Below are positions 35,286-44,816 of a stretch of 64,000 bases of DNA, piece by piece. Position 1 is the first letter of the stretch. Every line of letters starts with the position of its first letter. This DNA is from Loripinus fragilis (Eukaryota > Mollusca > Bivalvia > Lucinida > Lucinidae): contig OZ026525.1 in assembly GCA_964019695.1 (NCBI GenBank), positions 93,095,779-93,159,778 of the forward strand. The letters are read 5' to 3'. Below the pieces are notes generated by a model. It made no database searches and was not told the origin of the DNA. It was given only the letters and a program-made list of their open reading frames with translations. The position numbers and the translations under genes were made by a program.

Positions 35286-36190
35286 AAGGCGACCCAATGC
35301 TAGGCTATCGGTATCATAAACTTCGCAAAACATTTTCAAAACTTTATAGACGATACTATGATTTGATTTCTAAATTCCAAGTTGGACTTAAATCTCTCTT
35401 GCGCCAAGGACTTTCGGAACCTGATTTCTATGGTGACTTGGTGTATAAGTTGAAGAAGATTGTTGGCTCTAATAATTTTTCAGCGCAGTTCATTAAAATA
35501 ATTTCCCATTATAAAAAGATTGGCTTTAACATTAATGTATTGCAACAGACTGCATGCTTGGTAGTCAACCCAATCACGGTTGGCAACTTTGCTTTCCTCT
35601 TTAATTGCACGCCGGTGGGTCGGACTTCAGACACTATGATGGTTCCGACTTAAAGACTTATCTATTGATGAGATGGTAGGGGCCTGATGCTTTGGCTGTT
35701 TGTCGGGCCCACCGGGGTTTACCTGTTGGATTTCTTTTGCTCCGGTATTCAGTTTAATTTACTGTTGAGTCCTTACCCTTGCTTTATCTCCTTGTTATAT
35801 CTTGATTTATATGTTTTAGGAGATGATGCATTGATAAGTTAGGGGTATTTCATGCAAACCAAATATCTATGTGTCTTGATCCACATTTGAATTAAGGGTG
35901 AGGTTGGCGCCGTTAAACCGGTTTAAGCCCTCCAGTAAAATATTTTACTGACCGTTCCAAGGCAGTACTTCTTTTGTGGATCTTTTATGTTTTTGTTCTG
36001 TCTTGTGTTTGCTATGTTTTGTGCACGTCTGTTTATATGTGCTTTGTGGTCACCTGCTGGAAAAGGGCTGACCTCTTGGCTCTCGTTTGTGGTGTCTTCT
36101 GTGAGTTTGTCACTTTCCCATTGGTATCCTGGATCAGGTGTGGTACTTGATTGTATCGATTCCTGATCTTTGCACCATTACTTACTTTTT
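35286..36190 (+). mobile_element. Retroelement family A, 5'-truncated copy with RT C-terminal coding sequence
   Basis: From about 35305 to 35653 the frame encodes GYRYHKLRKTFSKLYRRYYD, LISKFQVGLKSLLRQGLSEP, DFYGDLVYKLKKIVGSNNFS, then VLQQTACLVVNPITVGNFAF and PVGRTSDTMMVPT stop. The ATG at 35297 is probably accidental because the homologous frame begins before it. The tail carries GGCCTGATGCTTTGGCTGTT, the GTAAAATATTTTACTGACCG imperfect palindrome, and the end ATCGATTCCTGATCTTTGC then ACTTACTTTTTTT. It is the best-preserved copy of the family here and is inverted relative to 24440-25342. Only the C-terminus of the reverse transcriptase is present, so the copy cannot move by itself. Confidence 0.82.
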
Positions 36191-36242
36191 TTAAATCGAA
36201 AAATAAAACAAAGAGTGCTGTTTCCATTGAGTGCAAAAGCGT

Positions 36243-36690
36243 CTAGAATTTGTCATACACCGCAGTTGGTAGCGAATCCGACTGCATACTCAGGACCGTG
36301 AGTTCGATTCAGGGCTGGCCCGATTCAGCACTTTCTTGGAGATTGATCATGGTATGATTTCTATGGCCCCGGCCAGCATTCAATTTCGGGCCACTATAGA
36401 CCCGCCAGCGAAGCGAGATTCGGATGGCGTTATGCTGGCGGGCCGATAGCGGCCCAATTTTACGTGCTTTCTGTGATATTCTCCTCCTTTCGCTGATTCA
36501 AAAAGGGGTGTCAATGCCAGTTACAAGTGAAAGTATAACACAAAGTACTGGTTATCCGCCTTGTGAAGCTTGTCCAGAAAAAAAGTGAGGATATTAGAAA
36601 TGACTGTCTCGGCATGAGAATAGATGTTGACTGGGACATAAAACAGCAAACAATACAAAACATTACCGCATACTCGCTTGAATGCAAGGT
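36243..36690 (+). mobile_element. tRNA-derived SINE, family 2, split by a hairpin insertion
   Basis: Head GTTGGTAGCGAATCCGACTG with B-box-like GAGTTCGATTCAGGG (36300-36314), then CTTGGAGATTGATCATG. The family-2 body resumes at about 36475 (ATTCTCCTCC, then CAGTTACAAGTGAAAGTATA and ACTGGTTATCCGCC) and ends near AGCAAACAATACAAAAC. Compare the intact copy 50932-51256. Confidence 0.75.
36363..36472. mobile_element. GC-rich hairpin element inside the SINE
   Basis: GGGCCACTATAGACCCGCCA at 36399 is complementary to GCTGGCGGGCCGATAGCGGC at about 36436. The central loop reads AGCGAAGCGAGATTCGG. The block is absent from the other family-2 SINEs and is much more GC-rich than its surroundings. Confidence 0.65.
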
Positions 36691-37260
36691 CACACACACA
36701 CGCACGCAGTTTCTGAGATAAACTCCTCCACTTTAAATTGTAGAAGAGTCTATGTATTAAAAAGGGGTGTTTGACAAATTCTAATAAAAAAAGCAAAATG
36801 ATTAAGCAAGATGAGGTGGCTTGTGAGCCATATCATCTGGATATACACTGTTTTGTCGGACTATCTTTACAGGTATGTAGTGTTGAATGGGTTAACGAAG
36901 GCTTTACGACAGCCTCTGAGCCGTCGTAAAATTTAGACAGTTTAACGAAGATGCATCAACTGTGCGTTCGTTACAGTGCGTTCTTGTTAATCATTTTTTG
37001 CTAACGTGGGCTTAACGATGATGTAACGAAACGAAATTTGGCCTAACGAAGCTTCTTGTTACCCACCCCAGGCTCACGAACTAATAACGTCATTTATAAG
37101 CCTACGTATTACAAAGCAGTAGATAGTTTTATTCTGGTTTCAAACTGCTTTTAGACAAAACACAATTATGTTTTCAAGGCGCAGATTAATAAAGTGTTTT
37201 CATGCTGTTTTTTTTTTTGTTTTTTTTTTGCTTTTTTTCTTTTTTCTAAAACTAACATAC

Positions 37261-37764
37261 CTTGTCTAACAATGAAGGGTCATATATATGATTTTTTGGA
37301 ACCCGGCAATGTGAGATGAAGTTGATTATCCCACTAAGGTCTGTTTGGCAAGGACTTGTCTGCCCTGGTTGTTGTCCCGGGTTCATAAATAACTTTGCCA
37401 TCTCCCAGGGTTGACTGCGCCATTTTGCAACATCCGTGTTGGCCAGATGGCAATATTTTGGATTTATGCTTTCCTGAATAACTGCAGTGACGAAGTTTTG
37501 ACAGTATACATCAGAGCATACTATTCTTGGTTGTGACTTGGTTATATGGATACATGACCTACTTAGGGAATGTCCAGGATTGGTTGGTATGCTGGTCAGA
37601 TTAGGATTAGCCAGTACAATTCTGTGTAATTCATTACTCTCATTGCCAGCAAAGTCCTCCAGGCCTTCTTTAGTGTGAATTATACAAAGACCTGCCTTCA
37701 CCCAGTTTATATAGGCAGAGTCTTGAAGGCGAGTTTTTAGACTACTCATGCTTGTAGCGGCCAT
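37261..37764 (-). CDS. CXorf38-like HEPN protein, exon 1 with start codon
   Basis: The ATG is at 37764 on the minus strand, and 168 codons run to the donor GTATGTTAG just below 37261 (phase 0). Two segments identify it: INWVKAGLCIIHTKEGLEDF at about residues 19-38, and WEMAKLFMNPGQ...CQTDLSGIINFIS at about 120-151. I recognise both as the conserved blocks of CXorf38-type proteins, which precede a HEPN-like helical domain also seen in DZIP3-related proteins. Cys residues at about 83-88 and 105 occur where the family has a C..C pattern. No signal peptide or membrane segment is seen, so a cytosolic or nuclear protein is likely. The molecular role of the family is poorly defined. Exon 2 follows after a 4.6-kb intron. 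Confidence 0.85.
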
Positions 37765-37904
37765 CAGAACACCTTTATTTCTACGTCATGATAAGCACCC
37801 TACATATTCATACACATATATTAATTGTTACCTCACGTTCATGTTTATTTCAATCGAAAACATCGATATGTGCTGTCAATTCCAGAAAGAGTACCGCTAG
37901 TTAT
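37765..37904 (-). promoter_or_regulatory. Likely 5' UTR and core promoter of the CXorf38-like gene
   Basis: On the minus strand the sequence before the ATG contains ATGACGTAG (CRE-like, about 37784) and AAATAAAGG. No clear TATA box at a typical spacing could be fixed. The 70-bp tandem array begins about 140 bp upstream of the ATG. The transcription start is inferred only. Confidence 0.3.
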
Positions 37905-38690
37905 TTCTTTTCTAGAAAAATATTACAAGTGTATTGCCTAGATTGCCTTCCAATACGTTCCATGCCAACGTTAATTTTTGCCAGATAATACTGAAAGTAT
38001 ATTGCCTAGATTGTCTTTCAATATGTTCCATGTCAAGGTTATTTCTTTTGCCAGAAAATAGTGTAAATGTATTGCTTAGATTGTCTTTCAATATGTTCCA
38101 TGTCAAGGTTATTGCTTTTGTCAGAAAATATTGTAAGTGTATTGTCTGATTGTCTTTCAATGTGTTCTTTGTCAAGGTTGTTTCTTTTGCTGGAAAATAT
38201 TGTAAGTGTATTGTCTGATTGTCTTTCAATATGTTCTATTCCAAGTTTATTTTTTGTCAGAAAATACTGTAAGTGTATTGCCTAGATTGTCTTTCAATAT
38301 GTTCCACGTCAAGGTCATTTCTTTTGCCGGGAAATATTGTAAGTGTATTGTCTAGATTGTCTTTCAATGTTTTCCATGTCAACGTTATTTCTTTTGCTGG
38401 AAAATTCTGAAAATGTATTGTCTAGATTTTCTTTTATATGTTCCATGTCAAAGTTTTTTTCTTTTTCATGAAAATTCTGTAAATGTTTTGCCCATCTCGT
38501 CTTAAAATTGGTTCCATGTCAAGGTTGTTTTTTTGCCAGAAAACTGAAAATACTGTAAATGTATTGTCTACATTGTCTTTCAATATGCTCCATGTCAAGA
38601 CTATTTCTTTTGCCAGAAAATATTGTAAGTGTATTGCCTAGATTGTCATTCAATAGGTTCCATGTCAAGATAATTCTGAATCTTTGTCTT
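37905..38690. repeat. ~70-bp minisatellite, about 11 copies, next to the promoter
   Basis: The unit reads TTGTCTTTCAATATGTTCCA, TGTCAAGGTTATTTCTTTTG, CCAGAAAATATTGTAAGTGT, ATTGCCTAGA. Unit length drifts around 65-77 bp, and central units lose a few bases. Overlapping open frames on both strands (for example minus 37912-38229) only read the repeat and change frame from unit to unit. Confidence 0.9.
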
Positions 38691-38869
38691 CTCAAATCTG
38701 AAAGAAAACAAAAAGAAATATATGTGTCTAGAAGTGAGAAAACATCTCTTCCAGATTTGAAAACCACAAGGGCACAGACCAGCCTGCGCATTCGTGCAGT
38801 ATGATCAGCACCTTTGCCATTCGCTTATTATCACCTGAGTACGCATCAGTTGACATCAAGGGTTGAGGC

Positions 38870-39440
38870 ATCGACAGTGTTTGTAACAATCAACAATGGA
38901 TCAACAACAACAGAACCACAGCCTTAGAACGGACAGTAGCCTAAGCCACCAAGGGGCCAAAATGCATTTTACTGGTACCAAATCTTCACCCTCGATTCTG
39001 CTGTTGTTGAAGTACAAAAATATTTAGCTCGCATGGAGGCTTTCTAACTATTACAATGCATCATTCATGGAGAAACACTCTAAACAAATTAACACACAAT
39101 GATGAAACAAAGAAAAGTGCTCGCGACTGATGGATAATGTGAGCCACGATGGGGCCAGCTACAGATAAGCATCAAGCACCAACCTACCGATTAAAGCTTT
39201 ACATCAGAGCCGTCATTGAGTCTGAGGCCTGACCCACCGTCATGCAGTTAAAGAGAAAAACATAGCTAGAACCCGTGATTGGGTTTAAAACCAGGCATAC
39301 TGACTGTCGCATGACATCCAAGTTATATCCAACCGTTATATAACGTTTGATAATCTTTTTGAATTGAACACTAAAATTTGGTTCTCTGACAATTCTAGTC
39401 AATGTCGCATCCCGTACGTGAGGGATATATATTTGTTCCA
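38870..39440 (-). mobile_element. Retroelement family B with RT C-terminal coding sequence
   Basis: On the minus strand 39440 to 39199 encodes LTRIVREPNFSVQFKKIIKR, YNLDVMRQSVCLVLNPITG, FLFNCMTVGQASDSMTALM stop. This is homologous to the coding end of family A (IGSNNFSAQFIKIISHYKK...VLQQTACLVV...VGRTSDSM). The tail includes GCTCGCATGGAGGC, GTACCAAATCTTCACCCTCG and GAACCACAGCCTTAGAACGG, ending at AACAACAACAG. The outermost terminal block is missing here. Confidence 0.75.
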
Positions 39441-39613
39441 CATCTTATGCAAATATATAACACATACATGTTCGAATTGTCCTGCTCATCACATAAAAAA
39501 TCATTTAGATCAGTGTTTGCCTTGCTAAGTAGAGCATTAGACACAAGAGAATTGCTTTGACTGTTTAAAAAAGCAAATGCATTCATACTAATACAAACTT
39601 ATACAACTAATGT

Positions 39614-39914
39614 TTACCGGGCGGCGAAGCGTCTGTCTACAGATGCGTGTCTGACTGCAGATTCAGAGGTCGCAATTCGATCCCGGCCGGGTCCCATACT
39701 TTCATGGAGATTGATAATGAAAAAATTTCTACAATCAATCTTCTCCCTTCCGCTATATGAATCATTCAAGATGGTTGCTGTCGGTTACGAGCGAAAGTAT
39801 GTGCACGAAGTACTGGTTAACTGCTTGTTGAAGCTTGCCCAGGAAAAAGTGTGGTTAAGTGAACTGACCGTCCCGTAATGACCATAGTTGTCGACCGGGA
39901 AGTAAAGCAACAAA
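39614..39914 (+). mobile_element. tRNA-derived SINE, family 2, with 11-bp target duplication
   Basis: Head GCGTCTGTCTACAGATGCGT, B-box-like AATTCGATCCCGG, body GTGGTTAAGTGAACTGACCG, tail AAGTAAAGCAACAAAAC. The direct repeat ACAACTAATGT flanks it (39603-39613 and 39915-39925). Confidence 0.88.
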
Positions 39915-39980
39915 ACAACTAATGTAATGCTACAGTTTGGCCATGTCAGAAATCACAGCTACTGGGTCGAGAGGGAGAAC

Positions 39981-40300
39981 ATTTTGGTTTGGTTTTTTGA
40001 TTTACATCCCATACAAATGCCATGGTCATGTGGGGACAGTCAGTTCACCTACCACAGCCTTACCTTGGCAAGCTTGAACAAGCGGTTAACCAATACATTG
40101 TGCGCATACTTACGTTGTAACTGACAACAGCTCTCCTTGAATGAATCATGGGAAGGAGGAGAATGACCGTAGAATATATTTCATGATCAATCTGCATGAA
40201 AGTATGGAACCAGGCTGGGGTGTAACTTGCGACCCCTGCATCTACAGTCAAATATACATCTGTAGTCAAATACGTTTCAGACTGCTCTATGTGGACCAGT
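39981..40300 (-). mobile_element. tRNA-derived SINE, family 2, reverse orientation, 10-bp target duplication
   Basis: The minus strand shows the same body (complement of CAGTTCACCTACCACAGCCT). The direct repeat GAGGGAGAAC flanks it (39971-39980 and 40301-40310). With the copy at 39614 it makes a head-to-head/tail-to-tail pair only 66 bp apart. Confidence 0.88.
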
Positions 40301-40584
40301 GAGGGAGAACCTACCAAACACAATCACAGAAATATTAAAAACAGAATAAACACATTAAAATGGACAAACACTGTAGCTACAGCGTTGTTAGGAAATAACT
40401 ACCATACACAGTAACAGAAACATAAAAACAGAATAAACACATGAAAATGGACAGAAACTGCAGATACTGGGTTGTTAGGGAAAAACTACCATACATAATT
40501 ACAGAAACATTAACAACGGAATCACAATATTAGGAAGGACAGAAACTGTTACTTTCAGGCCGTAAGGGAGAAACTACCTTACAT

Positions 40585-40735
40585 TTTGTCATCTGCTGAT
40601 TTTTGTTTATTGAAGAAATCATTCAGGATATCATCTGAGGTTCTAAACAGTTTGATACAGATTCAGCCCCACATTTTTTTCTGGCCCAATCTGGGTCCAA
40701 CCTGTTTGCAAAGGTTAACAACATATGACAAAATT
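40585..40735. repeat. Hairpin repeat, CAGTTTGATACAGATTCAG variant
   Basis: It starts CATCTGCTGATTTTTGTTTA; the arms AACAGTTTGATACAGATTCA and CCAATCTGGGTCCAACCTGT pair. The first 60 bp (TTTTTGTTTATT.AAGAAATCAT...GGATATCATCTGAGGT) recur at 41645-41700. Confidence 0.65.
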
Positions 40736-40739
40736 TGCC

Positions 40740-42680
40740 CTGGCTGGCAATGAGTAAAGGATAAAATCAACCTTAAATATATTTATTGTAAGTTCACCTG
40801 AGCCAAAGTCTCAGGATTGAGCTTATATTATACCAATGACTCTGGCAGTACAGAAGTAGAAACCTGAATTAATCTAAGCTTTCCATGCCAACTTACCACT
40901 TTAAGACTATAAACAATATGATTTTACCAAACAAGCTCAATATATTTCAAACAAAGGGGAATATTATAATAGACTTTGGATGTCTGATCCAATTAATTTG
41001 AATAACAGGTATTTAGCTCCATAAATTAATAATTTTGGACTTTTAATATGGCACCCAAAATTAATGTGCTTACAAATGTACTCTGTCAGTCTGATAATCA
41101 AGAATGGACAAAGCTGACAAGTGGGTCTATGTGAAAATGGTATATATAGAAATCAGATGTGAAGGCTTGTATCATTCCTACAGTATGCACCCTTCCCTGA
41201 TTGGGTGAGCCCTTATCTTCCATCAAATGAAATACATGATGTATATTGAACCATGCTGTTATATATGAAGTTAAATTATTATAATAAGAATACTATAAAA
41301 ATTAAATCTCCATATTGATGAGTGAGCTAAATGATCAGGGTCTAAATTTTCATCATCCACACATTTGTGTCATATCAACTAATAATACTGAATTTTTAAC
41401 ACTGTTGTAAACTGGAAATCAGAAGCTCATACTCAATTAATTACCTATTACCAAGTCTGGACCTTATAAGGTAGATTATGGCAGTCTATTGAATAGTATT
41501 TAGTCCAAATTTGGACATAAGCATTCTTTTTTGTTGATGTGAAAGGCCATAAAATAGATTCTAAGACATAACTGAAAATTCAACTATATTATTATTACCC
41601 TAAAGGACTGTATAATAAGTAAAAAGAATTTCACAATTTTTATGGGTTTAGATTTTTGTTTATTTAAGAAATCATAGAGGATATCATCTGAGGTGTGGGT
41701 TTAGACAAACCAGGCTCTCCCAGCATACACTGAGTAAAAGTTCTAATTGGTCATTTCTGGAAAGTGGGCATTATTTGTGTTTAATTTCGGTAAAAAGTAT
41801 GAAAGATATGACATTAAATTTTGTATATATACTGAGGAACAATAATTAAGCAATATACTTTGGGGATTCACAGTTTATCAGAAATAGGATTTTAAAATTT
41901 TATAATGTCAAAAATATATGTTGACAAACGTTCACGTGAACGATGACATTAACAGGTTGACATTTCACAAATAAAAAGTCCGATTTTAAGTCCCCTTGCT
42001 AAAACAGCTTATCTGGCAATACCGTGAATAGTTTCTATTAAACATCTTATTTTTCTGTCCAATGTTTAGTTCTAAAAGCAAAATAATGAAAACCGGTTTA
42101 AAACTGAATGTTCTGTGCGCCCTTTTCGTGCAGTTTTTAGTTGCAATTCGTGGTTTTTCAAATAACCTCCTTTTCAATTGAATAACGTTTGAAAGTAAAA
42201 TGCTAAGCAGGTCAAATTCTTGTTATGAAATCGAATTTTGTTCCTTTTGACCTCTTGTGGGTAGCCATTAGATCATTTTCAAACAACTGACATTTTGTGA
42301 ACCTGCTAGTTAAAACGATCTAATGCTTAAAAGATCGCCTATGGGAAAATCCATTCTAACTAATTGCTTAACTTTTTTGTCCTTCAGTATATAATACAAT
42401 GACTCTGATAATTCGTTTACCATACTACAGATTGAAGTATTGTTTTTCAAACTGCTTGACTTTATTGTTGAATGATTGAATAAAACAGAGGTGACCAATA
42501 AGAGATATGTTCAGTGTATGGAATTGCCTGTTATGTTTCTTTAAATAAAGTGTCTTAACTGTTCCCCTGTCTTATAATCCCCAACTGTATTATTATGTGC
42601 ACTCTTCTTTTATATACCTTGTCCCTCAAAATGTGTCCCCCTTTGCCTAAAATTCAAAAAAGAGAGGGAGAGGATTACAA
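40740..42680. other. AT-rich stretch, no gene seen
   Basis: Only the reversed terminal hairpin at 40791-40828 and the repeat fragment at 41645-41700 are recognised. Confidence 0.4.
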
Positions 42681-42681
42681 A

Positions 42682-42682
<1 letters not shown>

Positions 42683-42725
<43 letters not shown>
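42683..42725. repeat. (TCTA)n microsatellite, about 11 units
   Basis: It is an uninterrupted tetranucleotide run, so probably length-variable. Confidence 0.97.
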
Positions 42726-42729
42726 GCTG

Positions 42730-44120
42730 TCTCTCGATGTGATGATATTTTGGGCATTATTGGTTCTTATAAAGACAGCTATTCTTTATTTTTATTAGGC
42801 TCCCTAGATCAATGGCTGATAGGCAGACATTGGCTAAATTGACAGCCTGGTGAAGTGCTTTTTTGGGACTTTTGTCTGTGATTTATACTAAACGAGGCGT
42901 GTCATAAACTCCTCTGCATCAGAAATAATCAAATATGCTTGACTAAGTTTTATCTTTTTACTTCAAATAATTCACAGTCATAAAAGTGAGGCTGCATATA
43001 TGCTATCGGAGGCCGCCATCTTTGTTAAATTTAATTGTCCAGAACGTACTTGGAGCTGGTTATTTATTTCTAGAAATCAATCCGCCACCGTACTATTTAT
43101 GCGTAACCTCGGGGTCAAATGACGCATTGCGGCAGTGGTTAATTTCTATAAGTTGCCACTGTTGAGGAGTTTGTTGCTAACAGGTAATACACAGAAAAGG
43201 TCAAGTGAGCAATGCATATTCAACAATGACATCATGCAACAATTCTAATTTTAAACCATAGCGCACCTGTTGAAAAAGAAGGTCAAAAACACCAAACTGT
43301 CTCCATATAAGATACCCGTGGTGCATTAAAGGGCTTGGTGCCAACTGTGTGTATTGATTGATACCTTTAGTATTTAACAACAAATCTTAAATCAATAACT
43401 TAAAGCTGCATAGTCTGTAACTTTTGATATTAAATTTTTGAAATAAAGTTTCTATTTTTCAAGAATACAGTAAAAATACTTAAATTCAGGTAAACATTTC
43501 ACCATTTTCGTAAATCTTAACAAAATAACACTATCAAAACAACAACACTTATTTTAAAATCCAGTGTCTAGATATATTGGAGGGACGTAAATAATTACCA
43601 ATAAGATAAAAAAAAACAACCTCTTTTAATAAGATAATTCACTTTTCCTTGCAGTTTCCAGCTGTACTGACCATATTCATTGTGAAAATATAACTTAATT
43701 CTATTTTTACAAATGATTTAAAAAGAAAATATTTTTTTTCGAAAAAATGTTCATAGTTACGGACCTAGTCTCTTTAAACGACTTTGCACTGATTTGCAAA
43801 ATTTAAACACCTACCTGTATCTTATATTACCCACAATGCACTTGTATTCTTAAGGAAGCTTACATAAAGCATGTCAGACATTTAGCCAGAACTGTGTCCT
43901 ATGGAAAGCTAATATCCACTGGAATCACCTCATCGAGTCGGTTCCATTGGACAATCGCATTCGATAATACCTTCTGAATGTGAGTGATGTCGGAAACGCC
44001 TCGTAGAAGCGCTTTCAAAGGAAGCTTATATATTAAGCACTTTTTATTTTTATTAAAAGATGAGGGAGTACGGTCTCCGAAAGTCATTTGGACACCCATT
44101 TGTAAAGATGTCACCCCTTA
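42730..44120. other. AT-rich stretch, no gene seen
   Basis: The minus open frame 43899-44114 has ordinary composition but no motif I recognise. No splice-bounded exon could be defined. Confidence 0.35.
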
Positions 44121-44124
44121 TTTA

Positions 44125-44278
44125 GACTTCATGCGACATCTTATCCTTTTGTAAAGGTCAAGTATACATGTTTTTGTGGGGAGATTAATTATTTTGTTAA
44201 CCATAATTGAAAGCTAAATTCATACTCTGTATGTTTAATGCTGAATAAACTTATGTTATCTTATGTTATGTTATTATG
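44125..44278 (+). mobile_element. LINE 3' UTR end with (TTATG)n-type tail
   Basis: AATGCTGAATAAACTTATGT followed by repeats of TATCTTATGTTATG is the typical microsatellite-like tail of an animal non-LTR element. Coding sequence is not visible upstream. Confidence 0.5.
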
Positions 44279-44333
44279 TATTCATCAAGTTTTTATTCAT
44301 ATAATTAACGGAGTTTTTTTAATCCGGTAGTAT

Positions 44334-44534
44334 TTTGTTTGTTTGTTTGATTTGATTCTTTATGTCCCATCAAAAATAGTTCGGTTATAAAGGGACGGGT
44401 CTTCCTGGGTTAAACTAGTACTAAGCTAGGATTAATGTTCTTGCTCAAGGACACAACATGGCCGATGAGGCTCGAACCCGCGGTCTTTTGGTCTCAAGTC
44501 AAGCACTCTACCACTGAGCCACTGCGCTCCCATG
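44334..44534 (-). mobile_element. tRNA-derived SINE, family 1, reverse orientation
   Basis: This is the complement of the SINE at 4623: B box as AGGCTCGAACCC (44468-44479), A box as CCACTGAGCCACTGCGCTCC, body CTTGCTCAAGGACAC, tail TTTGATTTGATTCTTTA. GGTAGTAT occurs on both sides (44326-44333 and 44535-44542), a probable target duplication. Confidence 0.85.
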
Positions 44535-44816
44535 GGTAGTATAACTGGTACCGGGAGTAATCAAAATATTTCTCACCCTTTTAATAAGTTTACAGATTGC
44601 AATGATCTTGTCACAAAAAGTCGCTGGTACCATATTTATAACTTTGTTAGTGTATGTAAAAAGAAATCTAAATGGTTGTAATGTCACTTGTAGGGATTTT
44701 TTTTAAAAAAAAAAGAGGACTCCATGACTTGTCAAGTTAGAGCACAATTCCACTGCGACCTTAGATTCAGCCAGATCGAAAAAAAAATCTTAAGTCGCAG
44801 TTCTGCAACTAGAGTC

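Noticed and set aside
35297..35653. 118-codon plus frame as an independent gene
   Set aside because: It is the truncated C-terminus of a retroelement reverse transcriptase ORF with a second copy at 25340-24981; the ATG is incidental.
37912..38791. Overlapping frames on both strands with repeated KDNQTIHLQYF-like peptides
   Set aside because: They are translations of the 70-bp minisatellite; the frame shifts between units because the unit is not a multiple of three.
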